Shown here: positions 8,375 to 17,339 of the stretch, piece by piece | Numbering within the stretch: the first letter of the stretch is position 1 | How the letters are laid out: each line of letters starts with the position of its first letter | Source of the DNA: Limimaricola cinnabarinus | GTDB lineage: Bacteria; Pseudomonadota; Alphaproteobacteria; Rhodobacterales; Rhodobacteraceae | Length of the DNA stretch: 64,000 bases | Reading direction: 5' to 3' | Assembly (NCBI RefSeq): GCF_002723615.1 | Contig: NZ_KZ304966.1 | Coordinates: forward strand, 1 to 64,000 | Position numbers and translations under genes: made by a program | The notes under the pieces: generated by a model | The model's input: the letters and a program-made list of their open reading frames with translations, nothing else | The model's database searches: none | Told to the model about the DNA's origin: nothing

Positions 8375-9822
8375 CGGGGCGGGAGCGGCATCCGGATGAC
8401 CACCCGGTAGCCGGACGCCGCAGGGTCCGTGCTCATGGAGCCGTCTAGTTGCCTGACAAGGCCGCTGATGATGCGCGTGCCAAGGCCCTTTCCGGCCCCC
8501 TCGGCCTTGCCGGTGCCATTGTCGGTCACCTCGAGCACGAAGGTTTCCTCTTCCAGGCGGGTCGCGACCTCGATGATCCCGCCCGCGACGCCGGCCAGCC
8601 CGTGCTTGATGGCGTTCGTCGCCAGTTCGTTCACGATCAGCGCGAGGGGGATCGCCTTGTCGGCCGGCAGGGAGATCTCGACCGGCGCGCAGCGGATCTT
8701 TACGCCGGCTGTCCCGGCGTCGCCGGCGGCGAGGTTGCCGCACAGCTCGCGCAGATAGGCCCCGAAGGCGACGGTCGACACCTCGTTCGAGCGATAGAGC
8801 ATCTCATGCACCGAAGTGACCGCCCGGACCCGCGCGGCCACCCGTTCGAGCCGTTCGCGCACTTCGCCCTCCTCGGCCCTGTGCGCGTCGGTGTTGAGGA
8901 TGCTGGCCACGAGCTGGAGGCTGTTCTTGATGCGGTGGTTCACCTCCGCGAGAAGCGCCTCCTTCTGCGCCAGCAGGCGGTCCCGCTCCTCCAGCGTCTG
9001 CGCCAGCTTCTCCTCCCGCTCCTTGGAGGCGGTGATATCGAGACTGACCACCACGAAACGGGGCAGCGCGTCGCGGTGATCCCGCACCAGCTCGCCTTGC
9101 ACCGACAACCACCGCCGCGCGCCGTCTTCCCGCACCAGCCGGTGCGTGAAGGCCACGGTGGTATGTTCCGGGGCGCTCATTTCCTGTTCGAACGCGGCAT
9201 GCACGCCGGCCCGGTCATCGGGATGGATCAGGGTGAAGAAGTCGGTCGCCGGCAGGGTGCCCTCCCGCTCCGGCAGGCCCAGCATGGCGGCGAAGGCCCG
9301 CGAGACATAGATGGTCTCCGTGCTGGGGTCGTATTCCCAGAAGGCGAGATCGTTGAGCCGCTGGGCCGACCGCAGGCGGATCGCCTCGTCACGGCGGAAC
9401 AATACCTCTTCGGTGACGTCCCTGACATGATGGATCAGCGCCACGACCTTGCCCTCCCGCAGGACGGGCGTGTTGAGCGGCTTCCAGTAGCGCTCCTCGA
9501 AGCCGCCCCCCGCCCCCCGGATCGGGATGTCGTATTTCTGGATGGCCATCGCATGCGGCCGCCGCGTCGCGCGCGCCGTCTCCAGCGAGGCGCGCAGGTT
9601 GCGCACGCCATCGGCGGTCGGGTCCTCGGGATTGTCGGGAAACGCCTCGAACAGCCCGATCTCGACCAGATCCTCGCGCCGGGTCCTGGTCAGGTCGAGA
9701 TACATCTGGTTGACGTCGACGATCCTGAATTGCGGATCGACGACCAGATAGCCATGCGGCGCGGCCGCGAACACCGCGTTGCGCAGAACCTCAGCATCCA
9801 GATCCCCTGAAGTTCCTGCCAT
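8371..9822 (-). CDS. PAS-PAS sensor histidine kinase, HisKA_2 type
   Basis: A protein of about 483 residues with two PAS domains and no membrane segment. PAS1 spans roughly residues 10-140 and PAS2 roughly 165-285, ending in the PAC-like RFVVVSLDITASKERE. A short coiled coil (KLAQTLEERDRLLAQKEALL) leads to the HisKA_2 histidine box EVNHRIKNSLQLV. The ATP-binding lobe has N box LIVNELATNAIKHG and G boxes VTDNGTG and KGLGTRI. The start at 9822 is chosen because AAGGAG precedes it; longer upstream codons are low in coding character. The protein is probably cytosolic and senses a soluble ligand, redox state or light, but the cofactor is not evident. The downstream response regulator overlaps it. 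Confidence 0.9.
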   Translation of the reverse strand: MAGTSGDLDAEVLRNAVFAAAPHGYLVVDPQFRIVDVNQMYLDLTRTRREDLVEIGLFEAFPDNPEDPTADGVRNLRASLETARATRRPHAMAIQKYDIPIRGAGGGFEERYWKPLNTPVLREGKVVALIHHVRDVTEEVLFRRDEAIRLRSAQRLNDLAFWEYDPSTETIYVSRAFAAMLGLPEREGTLPATDFFTLIHPDDRAGVHAAFEQEMSAPEHTTVAFTHRLVREDGARRWLSVQGELVRDHRDALPRFVVVSLDITASKEREEKLAQTLEERDRLLAQKEALLAEVNHRIKNSLQLVASILNTDAHRAEEGEVRERLERVAARVRAVTSVHEMLYRSNEVSTVAFGAYLRELCGNLAAGDAGTAGVKIRCAPVEISLPADKAIPLALIVNELATNAIKHGLAGVAGGIIEVATRLEEETFVLEVTDNGTGKAEGAGKGLGTRIISGLVRQLDGSMSTDPAASGYRVVIRMPLPPR

Positions 9823-9988
9823 TTCGGCTCCTTGTGCATGTCGAACCATGGGCAGCAACTTGTAGCCTTCGGGCCGGAAGGCAAGCCCGAGAATCGCGGC
9901 CGGGGGCGGGGCGGGGGCGGGGCGCGGTCCTTTTGCCCCGCCATGGCCCCGGCGCAGGGTGCGGCGGCCCTGCGCCGGCTTTCCGCGC

Positions 9989-12900
9989 CTAGCCGGTCGA
10001 CACGGCCACGGGGCCGTCATCCGGGGCTTCCCCGTCCCCGCCGGATGGCAGGTGGCGCCGCCCCTTCTTTTCGCCCAGCATCAGCATCGCGGGCGTCACC
10101 ACCAGCGTCAGAACGGTGGCGACCACGAGGCCGCCGGCAATGGCCGAGGACAGCTCGGTCCACCACTGGGTCGAGGGCGCGCCATAGACGATCTCGCGGG
10201 TGAAGAAGTTGATGTTGAGCCCGATCACCATCGGCATCAGCCCGAGCGCCGTGGTGATCGAGGTGAGCACCACCGGCCGCAGGCGCTGCGCGCCGGTGCG
10301 GATCGCCGCCTCATAGGGCGACATGCCGGCCTTCTTCAGGTCGTTATAGGTGTCGATCAGCACGATGTTGTTGTTCACCACGATGCCCGCCAGAGCGATC
10401 ACCCCGATGCCGCCCATCACCACGCCGAAGGGACGCCCGGTGACGATCAGACCGAACAGCACGCCCGCGACCGAAAAGACGATCGCCGACATCACCACGA
10501 AGCTCTGGTAGAAGCTGTTGAACTGCGTCACCAGAATCGCGAACATCAGCAGGATCGCCGATATGAAGGCGCCGACGAGGAAGGTCATCGCATCCGCCTG
10601 GTCCTGCGCCTCGCCGCCGAAGGACCAATCGACCGTCTCGGGCAGCTTTGCCGCCTCGATCGCGCCGCGCAGCGCGGTGATCTGATCGTTGACCAGAAGC
10701 CCCGGCGCGACATTGGCCTCGATCGACACCACCCGGCGCTGGTCGATACGCTTGATCGTGCCGGTGCGCGGGCTCGGCTCGAAGGTGACGAAATTCGAGA
10801 TCGGCACCAGGCCGGCATTGGTCGGCACGCGCAGCGATTGCAGCTCCTCCAGCGTCCGCGCATCCGAGGGAAAGCGCACGCGGATGTCGACCGAACCATC
10901 GGCGTCCGAGGGGCGGTAATCGGCCACGGTGATGCCTTGGGTCAGAAGCTGCACCGCCTGCCCCAGAAGCGACACGTCCGCGCCGAAGCGCGCGGCCTCC
11001 GAGCGGTTGACGCGGATGCTCCATTCGACGCCCGGCAGGGGCCGGGTGTCGGTGACGTCGGTGAAGCCGCCGATGCGGTCCATCTCCGCGCGGATCGTCT
11101 CGACCGCCGCGGCCTGCGCGGCCGGGTCGGTGCCGCGCACCTTGATGTTGACCGGCTTGCCCGCCGACGGCCCGCTCGACGCGGTCTGCACCTGCACGTC
11201 GATGCCCGCGATATCGGCCATCCCGGCCCGGATCTCCTCGCCGATCAGCTCGGCGCTGCGGCGCGTGTCCCATTCGGTCAGCTCGAGCTGGATGGTGCCG
11301 ATGGTCTCCTCGTCGCCCTGCCCCGACCCGGCGGTGGAGCGGGCATAGACCGAGGCGATCTCGGGGCGGTCGACCAGGCGGCTCTCGACCTCGCGCACCA
11401 GCTGGTCGCGCTCATAGATCGAGAAATTGTCCCGCGCGCGGACCTGCACCTGCATGAAATCCGGCTCGACCGACGGAAAGAAGCTGACGCCATTGCCGAA
11501 CTGGCCATAGGCGCCGAAGGCGGCGAGCAGGAAGGCGAAGGCGAACATCAGCGTCGCCCCGGGCCGCAGGACCGCCTTTTCCAGAAACCGCACATAGCCG
11601 CCGATGAAGCCCTTGAGCGCGCGCGGATCGCCGATCTCGGCGGCATGGAGCTTTGCCTTGTCGGCGGCCGATTGCGGCGGCCGCTTGCCGATGATCCCGC
11701 CCACGACGGGGATGAAGACCAGCGCCATGAACAGCGATGCGGTGAGCGTCAGGATCACCGTGATCGGCAGGAACTTCATGAATTCGCCCACCGTGCCCGA
11801 CCAGAACAGCAGCGGAAAGAACACCGACAGCGTCGTCGCGGTCGAGGCGATGATCGGCCAGGCCATGCGCTTGGCCGCCGTGGCATAGGCCTCCTTGGGT
11901 GCCGCGCCCTCCTGCAGCTGGCGGTCGGCCAGCTCGGTGGTGACGATCGCGCCGTCGACCAGCATGCCGACCACGAGGATGAGCGAGAACAGCACCACGA
12001 GATTCATCGTGAAGCCCATCGCCAGAAGCAGCGTGACGCCCGCCAGAAACGCGCCCGGTATCGACAGCCCGACCAGCAGCGCCGAGCGGATGCCCAGCGC
12101 CCAGACGATGACGATCATCACCAGGATCACCGCGGCGATGACGTTGGCTTCGAGATCCGAGAGCATGGTCTTCACCTGCTTGCTCTCGTCCTGCATGTAA
12201 TTGATGTCGACGCTGTCGGGCCAGCCGGCCCGCGCCTCGGCCACCACCTCCTTCACCTCGGCCACGGTCTCGATGACGTTCGAGCCGATCCGCTTCTTGA
12301 CCTCGAGCGCCAGCGCCGGCTGGCCGTCGATCCGGGCAAAGCCCGACGGATCGGCAAAGGTGCGGCGGATGGTGGCGACGTCGCCGAAGGTGACGACCGT
12401 GTCGCCGCGCACCTTCACCGGAAGCGCCATGACATCCTCGATGTCGGAGATCAGCCCCGGCACCTTGAGCACGATGCGGCCCGCGCCGTTCTCGATCGCG
12501 CCTGCGGCGATCAGCCGGTTGTTGCGGCTGATCTGGCCGATCAGCTCCTCGAAGGAGAGGTTGTAGGTCTCGAAGATCGTCGGGTCGATCAGCACCTCCA
12601 GAAGCTCGCTGCGCGAGCCCGCGACATCGACCTCGAGCACGCCGCCCAGACCCTCGATCCGGTCCTGCAGATCCTCGGCCAGCTGGTTCAGCGTGCGCTC
12701 GGGCACCGGGCCCGACAGGATCGCGGTGAGGATGGGAAAGAGCGCGGTGTTGGTTTCGGTCACGGTGATGTCGTTGGCATCCTCGGGCAGCTCGCCCGCG
12801 GCGCGGTCGGCGGCCTCGCGCACGCTATCGAGCGCCTCGTCGGCGTCGAAGCCCGGCTCGAACTCCAGCATCACCGAGGCATGGCCCTCGCTGGCCGAGG

Positions 12901-13147
12901 CTTCCATCTTCTTGAGACCGGTCAGCGCGCCGAACTCGGTCTCCATCGGCTCGATCAGCAGCCGCTCGCTGTCTTGCGGCGAGATGCCTTCGAGCGTGGT
13001 GAAGACATAGACCACCGGGATCGGGATCTCGGGCGAGCTTTCCTTGGGGATCGCGCCATAGGAGAGCGCGCCGACGCTCAGGATCGCGACCAGCGCGAGG
13101 ATGACGGTGCGGCTGCGGCTGAAGGCCGCGTCGATCAGCCCGTTCAT
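9989..13147 (-). CDS. RND family efflux transporter, inner membrane pump
   Basis: This 1052-residue protein has the AcrB/MexB-type layout: a first helix (residues about 12-32), a large periplasmic loop, helices 2-6 (about 335-530), a second periplasmic loop, and C-terminal helices. The helix 4 segment reads GMLVDGAIVTTELADR, so only the first of the two aspartates found in AcrB (VDD) is kept. Its N-terminal periplasmic part (PKESSPEIPIPVVYV) matches the branch of RND pumps common in marine alphaproteobacteria. It overlaps the upstream adaptor gene by four bases. Together they would expel hydrophobic compounds through an outer-membrane channel encoded elsewhere, as no TolC-like gene is adjacent. 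Confidence 0.95.
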   Translation of the reverse strand: MNGLIDAAFSRSRTVILALVAILSVGALSYGAIPKESSPEIPIPVVYVFTTLEGISPQDSERLLIEPMETEFGALTGLKKMEASASEGHASVMLEFEPGFDADEALDSVREAADRAAGELPEDANDITVTETNTALFPILTAILSGPVPERTLNQLAEDLQDRIEGLGGVLEVDVAGSRSELLEVLIDPTIFETYNLSFEELIGQISRNNRLIAAGAIENGAGRIVLKVPGLISDIEDVMALPVKVRGDTVVTFGDVATIRRTFADPSGFARIDGQPALALEVKKRIGSNVIETVAEVKEVVAEARAGWPDSVDINYMQDESKQVKTMLSDLEANVIAAVILVMIVIVWALGIRSALLVGLSIPGAFLAGVTLLLAMGFTMNLVVLFSLILVVGMLVDGAIVTTELADRQLQEGAAPKEAYATAAKRMAWPIIASTATTLSVFFPLLFWSGTVGEFMKFLPITVILTLTASLFMALVFIPVVGGIIGKRPPQSAADKAKLHAAEIGDPRALKGFIGGYVRFLEKAVLRPGATLMFAFAFLLAAFGAYGQFGNGVSFFPSVEPDFMQVQVRARDNFSIYERDQLVREVESRLVDRPEIASVYARSTAGSGQGDEETIGTIQLELTEWDTRRSAELIGEEIRAGMADIAGIDVQVQTASSGPSAGKPVNIKVRGTDPAAQAAAVETIRAEMDRIGGFTDVTDTRPLPGVEWSIRVNRSEAARFGADVSLLGQAVQLLTQGITVADYRPSDADGSVDIRVRFPSDARTLEELQSLRVPTNAGLVPISNFVTFEPSPRTGTIKRIDQRRVVSIEANVAPGLLVNDQITALRGAIEAAKLPETVDWSFGGEAQDQADAMTFLVGAFISAILLMFAILVTQFNSFYQSFVVMSAIVFSVAGVLFGLIVTGRPFGVVMGGIGVIALAGIVVNNNIVLIDTYNDLKKAGMSPYEAAIRTGAQRLRPVVLTSITTALGLMPMVIGLNINFFTREIVYGAPSTQWWTELSSAIAGGLVVATVLTLVVTPAMLMLGEKKGRRHLPSGGDGEAPDDGPVAVSTG

Positions 13148-14352
13148 TGCGCCGCGTCCCCGTCGCGGCTTGCCGAGGCGCCGAGGATCATCGCGCCGGG
13201 GGCCGCCTGCGCCTCGGGCGCCGCTTCCGCATCGCTGCGCGCATCGACCAGCTCGCCGTCATTCACGAAGCCCTGCCCGACGCTGATGATCCGCGCCCGC
13301 TCGGGCAGGCCGCCGATCCAGATGCCGTCGGTCTGCGCCCGGATGATCTCGATCTCCTGAAAGACGACGCGCTCCTCGTCATCGACCGTCTTGATGCCGA
13401 GCGTGCCGTCGGTGCCGAGCGACAGGATCGCGGGCGAGACGAAATGCGCGACCTGCTCGCCGGTGGCGATGCGCACCTGCGCGCTGATCCCGGCGGGGAT
13501 CGCGCCATCGGCATTGGGCACCTCGACCTCGGCGGTGAAGGTGCGGGTCTGGGCATCGGCGCTGCGCCCGACGAAGCGGACCTCGCCCGTCGCGGTCTCT
13601 CCGGTGATGAAGGCGACCTGCGCCGCCTGCCCGACCTCGATATCGGCCAGCTGCTGCTGCGGGATCTGGATCGAGATGCTGAGCGGGGTGTTGTCGACGA
13701 TGCGCGCCACCTGCGCGCCCGCATTGACGAATTCGCCCTCCTCGACCTCGAGCGCCTCGATCCGCCCGTCGAAGGGCGCGCGCACGATTGTGTCGGCCAG
13801 CGCCTCCTCGGCCGCCGTCACCGCGGCCTCGGCCGCCGCCAGCGTCGAGCGGGCCTGCGCCACGCGGTCGACGGTCGAGGTGCCGCGCTCCAGCAGCGTC
13901 TGCGCGTTGTCGAATTCGCGCTGGGCGCGGTTGCGTTCTTCCTGCGCGCGCTTGAGATCGGCATCGCCCTGCGCCGTCTCGAACCGCGCGATCACCTCGC
14001 CCGCCACGACCTCGGCGCCGCGCCGGACCGGCACTTCGGCGATCTGGCCGCCGGTCTCGGCAAGGATCTGCGTGTCGCGCTCGGCCAGCGCCTGGCCTTC
14101 GGCCACGAAGACCTGCGCCACCGCCTGCGCGACCGACTCCTGCACCGCGACCGCGACGCGGCGCGGGGCCTGTTCGGCGGGCGCTTCGGCTGTCTCGGGC
14201 TCGGAGGGCAGAACGAAGCCGCTGCCCATCCAGCCCAGCAACGCCAGCACCAGCGCGGCCGCCACGAATTTCGACTTCGACGCGCCCTTGTCGCTTTCGA
14301 AGCGCAGCGGCGCGCGCTCCGTCCCGGCCTCGGTCTCAGCTTGGGTGGTCAT
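13144..14352 (-). CDS. RND periplasmic adaptor (membrane fusion protein)
   Basis: A 402-residue HlyD-type adaptor. The N-terminus is a short cytoplasmic tail, one membrane anchor (FVAAALVLALLGWMGSGF), the lipoyl half-motif, an alpha-helical hairpin (about residues 120-195, rich in Ala/Glu/Arg), the second lipoyl half (DTIVRAPFDGRIEALEVEEG) and a beta-barrel domain. The start at 14352 has AGGAGAT at good distance; the longer frame upstream is not coding-like. It is the first gene of the efflux operon and is divergent from the GbsR-like regulator at 14817, with a candidate operator between them. Confidence 0.93.
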   Translation of the reverse strand: MTTQAETEAGTERAPLRFESDKGASKSKFVAAALVLALLGWMGSGFVLPSEPETAEAPAEQAPRRVAVAVQESVAQAVAQVFVAEGQALAERDTQILAETGGQIAEVPVRRGAEVVAGEVIARFETAQGDADLKRAQEERNRAQREFDNAQTLLERGTSTVDRVAQARSTLAAAEAAVTAAEEALADTIVRAPFDGRIEALEVEEGEFVNAGAQVARIVDNTPLSISIQIPQQQLADIEVGQAAQVAFITGETATGEVRFVGRSADAQTRTFTAEVEVPNADGAIPAGISAQVRIATGEQVAHFVSPAILSLGTDGTLGIKTVDDEERVVFQEIEIIRAQTDGIWIGGLPERARIISVGQGFVNDGELVDARSDAEAAPEAQAAPGAMILGASASRDGDAAQ

Positions 14353-14419
14353 GGTCGATCTCCTGGTGCGTCGCGCCGATCCGCGCGGACGAAATGAAAT
14401 AGCGGCCTTTCGGCGCGTG

Positions 14420-14612
14420 TCAGCGGTCGGGCGTCTTTTCCTGTACCGAAGCGATCGCGATGGCGATGCCGCGGTGAAACCGCGCATGGGCTTCGAGCCG
14501 GTCCCGCGTTTCGGCCGCCGTCTCGGGCAGGGTCGCGATGATGTCTTCGAACTTCCGGCAAACGGCGATGCGCCGCGCGCGGATCGGTCATCTCGCAGGC
14601 CCGGCCGGTCAT
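14420..14612 (-). other. possible small gene interrupted by a frameshift
   Basis: An ATG at 14612 is preceded by a good AAGGA site, and the first residues read MTGRACEMTDPRA. About 40 bases in, the coding character moves to another frame, which reads RRIAVCRKFEDIIATL and continues as an amphipathic helix to a TGA at 14420. A one-base change inside the GCGCGCGG run would join the two into a protein of about 64 residues. Alternatively the upstream frame (a 99-residue reading) is used, but its composition is poor. Function unknown. Confidence 0.25.
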
Positions 14613-14679
14613 TTTCGTCCTTTTTGAAACTGTCGTGGAAGCAGGCATCTAGTCACGCCCCCATATGTCGTCCAGAGGC

Positions 14680-14695
14680 TTCAGAAATTACTGAA
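14680..14695. promoter_or_regulatory. candidate operator for the GbsR/MarR-like regulator
   Basis: TTCAGAAATTACTGAA is an inverted repeat (TTCAG-N6-CTGAA) with an AT-rich centre in a GC-rich region, in the 464-bp gap between the efflux operon and the regulator at 14817. Size and symmetry fit a MarR/GbsR dimer site. It lies about 330 bp upstream of the adaptor gene and about 120 bp before the regulator, so autoregulation is the simplest reading. Confidence 0.4.
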
Positions 14696-14816
14696 CGGAA
14701 AACCTGCCCGCCCGCGGGGCCGTCCCTTCGTTGCGCGCCGCGGGCGGGCCGGCCTGTGGAGACGCGCTGGACGATCCATGACCGGGGACATAGATCCCGC
14801 CCAAAGGAGCGCCCGC

Positions 14817-15281
14817 ATGAAAGAGACGTCCCCCGGCGGCCTTGACGAGGTTCGCAGCGATTTCATCGAGAAGATCGGGCTGATCGCCCAGAACGACGGG
14901 CTGCCGCGCATCGCCGGGCGCATCTTCGCGCTGCTGCTCTTCGATGGCGAGATCGTCTCCTTCGGAGAGATCGCCGAACGGCTCCAGGTGAGCCGCGGCA
15001 GCGTCAGCTCGGCCACGCGGCTTCTCGAGGATCGCGGGCTGCTCAAGCGGGTCGGCAAGCCCGGTCAGCGGCAGGATTTCTTCCGCCTTGCCGACAACCC
15101 CTATCGCAACATGCTCGACAATATCGTGACCGGGCTCGACCGGGCGCGCGACGAGATCGGCGACACGCTGCAACAGCTGCCGCAGGACTGCCCCGAGATC
15201 CGCCGCAGGGTGCAGGATTACGCCCGCTTCTACGAGGTGATGGGCCGCGCCATCGACCAGTCGATCAAGACCCTCGAATAG
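14817..15281 (+). CDS. GbsR/MarR family transcriptional regulator
   Basis: The 154-residue product has an N-terminal helix (RSDFIEKIGLIAQNDGLPRIAGRIFALLL) and a winged helix-turn-helix (SFGEIAERLQVSRGSVSSATRLLEDRGLLKRV). The C-terminal dimerisation helices resemble GbsR-like regulators of transport operons. The start at 14817 is preceded by AGGAG at seven bases; an earlier in-frame ATG at 14778 lacks one. It is divergent from the RND efflux operon, which it probably represses until a pump substrate binds. Confidence 0.88.
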   Translation: MKETSPGGLDEVRSDFIEKIGLIAQNDGLPRIAGRIFALLLFDGEIVSFGEIAERLQVSRGSVSSATRLLEDRGLLKRVGKPGQRQDFFRLADNPYRNMLDNIVTGLDRARDEIGDTLQQLPQDCPEIRRRVQDYARFYEVMGRAIDQSIKTLE

Positions 15282-15293
15282 CGCGGCATCCGC

Positions 15294-15572
15294 TCAGTCG
15301 CGGGCCTTTTCAAGAAGCGCGACCATCTCGCGGAACTTGGTGCGCTGCTCCTCGGCATCGCCCGACAGGATCGCCGTTTCGATGCAGTGGTTCGTGTGGT
15401 CCTCGATCAGCAGGCGCTCCACCGCCTTGAGCGCGGAGCGCACGGCCGCCGTCTGCACCAGCACGTCGACGCAGTAGCGATCTTCCTCGACCATGCGAGA
15501 GATGCCCCTGATCTGTCCCTCGAGCCGCGCCAGCCGCTTCTGGATCGCCGCCTTGTTTTTCTTGTCTTGCAT
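15294..15572 (-). CDS. CsoR/FrmR family metal-sensitive repressor
   Basis: The 92-residue protein is of the all-helical CsoR/RcnR family (DUF156). It has the Cys-His-Cys set of copper-sensing CsoR: Cys in RYCVDVLVQ, then His and Cys four residues apart in DHTNHC. The N-terminal KKNKAAIQKRLARLEGQIRGI supplies the basic DNA-binding face. Copper or a related thiophilic stress is therefore the likely signal. No copper-export gene is adjacent; the divergent neighbour across a 373-bp gap is a DedA-LssY membrane protein. It is tail-to-tail with the GbsR-like gene. Confidence 0.9.
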   Translation of the reverse strand: MQDKKNKAAIQKRLARLEGQIRGISRMVEEDRYCVDVLVQTAAVRSALKAVERLLIEDHTNHCIETAILSGDAEEQRTKFREMVALLEKARD

Positions 15573-15945
15573 GTCATTCGCCTCCGGCTTCGGGACCTTA
15601 CGCCCGAATGGCGGCTCCTGCCATACGCGGCAGGGGCATTTTCGCGCCCTGCCCCCCTGTGCAGTTCTCGGGCATCCCCCATGCCGGCGCGGCGCCGATC
15701 ATCCTGATCGCCGGACAGGACAGGACCGACGGGGCCTTCGGCCAGATCTTCGCGGGCGGCTTCTCGGGGCTTCGGCGCGGCGGGCCGATCGTGGCCCGGA
15801 CGTCCTGATCCCCCGCCCCCTTCGCGGAGGGCGGATCGAGACCGGTGTGCAGGAATGCGGCACCGCGCAAGCCGATGCGCCGAACGAGGATGCGGGCGGG
15901 CGCGCGAGGCTGTAGAGATCCCCGGGCGGGGCGGCCGAAGGGGGG
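15573..15945. other. 373-bp gap without a recognisable gene
   Basis: The segment separates the divergent csoR-like and dedA-lssY-like genes. Short open frames exist on both strands but none has family similarity that I recognise or a good ribosome binding site. It must contain promoters for both flanking genes. I see no clear GC-rich CsoR-type operator, repeat or terminator. Confidence 0.4.
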
Positions 15946-17292
15946 ATGGCGCAGATGGGATCGTGGGGCGAGCCGGCGCTGTTCCTGGCGACGATCATCA
16001 ACCAGCTTCCGATCGTCAGCGTCTTCGTGCCGACCGAGCCCGTCTATGTCTATCTCGGCACGCAGCTGCCGCAGGGCGGCTGGACCTCGCTTCTGATCTG
16101 CATGCTGGGCGCCTGGATCGGCGCGCAGGGCTCGTTCTGGCTCGGGCGGACCGCCGGGGCGCGGGTGCTGGCGCGGATGAACGCCGCCCCCGCCGCCATG
16201 GCCCGCGCCCGCCGCCTGTTCGAGCGGCGCGGCGCGCCCTTCGTGGTGCTGGCGCAGCTGATCTGGCCGATCGCCACGCTGAGCCAGGTGCTGGCCGGGG
16301 CCTGGGGCATGCGCCCGGCCACCTATCTCGCCGTCTCGGCGCTGGGCGCGCCGCTGGCGGTGCTGCAATACGCGGCGATCGGCTATGTCTCGGCCAGCGG
16401 GCTCGCGGCGCTCGGGCTGGCACCCGATGAGCCGCTTCTCGTCCTGCTCGGCCCCTACCGGCTGCTGATCGGTCTGGCGCTTTTGCTGCTGATCGGCTGG
16501 GCGCTGATCCTGCGCCGCGCCAAGCACGCGCTGCCGCTGCGCATCGCCTATGCGGCGCTGCTGGCGCTGGCGATGTTCGGCGCGGTCAATCTCGGCACGC
16601 TGACCGGCCGAACCGATGCGGCGGGGCGGCTCGCGCCGCTGCCGCTCGATCTCGCCTGCCGCGCGCTCGACGAGACGCTGATCGCGCGGGCGGGCGAGAC
16701 GCCGCTGCACGCGGCGCAGCCGGTGAACCTCGCGCTGGTGGGCTTCGACGCGCCCGCATCATTGCTCGAAGGGCTGGGCTGGCTGCGCAACCGCACCTAT
16801 GCGGGCGGCGATCTGGAGCCGACCGATATCCTGCGGCTCACCTATGAGGGCCTGCCCCCGGCTTCCTCGGTGCTGCTCGAAGGGATCGCCACCGATCTTG
16901 CCTGGCAGAAGGAGCGCGGCGTGGTGCCGCGCATGCAGCTGCGGCTCTGGCCGGTCGCGGTGCCCACGGGCGTGCCGCCGATCTACCTCGCCTCGGTCGG
17001 GCGGATCGACGCGGTGACGCTGCGGCTGGGCGGGCGGCTGCCGCTGCCGGTGCTGGCCTATGACCTCTTTCCCTTTACCGACAGCGCCCGCAACCGCGAG
17101 GCCGAGGCGATCACCCGCGCCATCCCCGGCGCGGATTGGCGGCTTTTGGGCCCTTCGGCCCTGCCCGGTGAGGAAAGCCAGTTCGAAAGCGACGGCCGCA
17201 TCGCGGTGCTGCGCGCGCCCGGAGCGCCCGCCCTGCCCGAGATCTGCGGCGGGGCGGCCTCCGCCCGGGCCTCGGCCACGACGCGGGGCTGA
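15946..17292 (+). CDS. DedA-like membrane protein fused to an LssY C-terminal domain
   Basis: The 448-residue protein has two parts. Residues 1 to about 215 are DedA/VTT-like: VPTEPVYVYLGTQLP, the amphipathic arginine-rich helix WLGRTAGARVLARM, and several membrane helices. Residues about 235-440 match the LssY-type C-terminal domain of unknown function (PVNLALVGFDAPASLLEGLGWL; PPIYLASVGRIDAV), probably on the outer face. DedA proteins are lipid scramblase or transporter-like; LssY was named from the Legionella type I secretion locus. A GGGGGG tract before ATG 15946 serves as the ribosome binding site. Confidence 0.82.
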   Translation: MAQMGSWGEPALFLATIINQLPIVSVFVPTEPVYVYLGTQLPQGGWTSLLICMLGAWIGAQGSFWLGRTAGARVLARMNAAPAAMARARRLFERRGAPFVVLAQLIWPIATLSQVLAGAWGMRPATYLAVSALGAPLAVLQYAAIGYVSASGLAALGLAPDEPLLVLLGPYRLLIGLALLLLIGWALILRRAKHALPLRIAYAALLALAMFGAVNLGTLTGRTDAAGRLAPLPLDLACRALDETLIARAGETPLHAAQPVNLALVGFDAPASLLEGLGWLRNRTYAGGDLEPTDILRLTYEGLPPASSVLLEGIATDLAWQKERGVVPRMQLRLWPVAVPTGVPPIYLASVGRIDAVTLRLGGRLPLPVLAYDLFPFTDSARNREAEAITRAIPGADWRLLGPSALPGEESQFESDGRIAVLRAPGAPALPEICGGAASARASATTRG

Positions 17293-17339
17293 GCCGCGGC
17301 CGTCGCAGCGCCCGCGCCCGCCCCGACCGCGGCCGGCTC

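Noticed and set aside
7994-8743. 249-residue reading of the response regulator
   Set aside because: The first 123 codons are an out-of-frame reading of the kinase; the receiver starts at 8374.
9959-13360. 1133-residue plus-strand frame
   Set aside because: Antisense shadow of the RND pump; His/Arg/Asp-rich without domain features.
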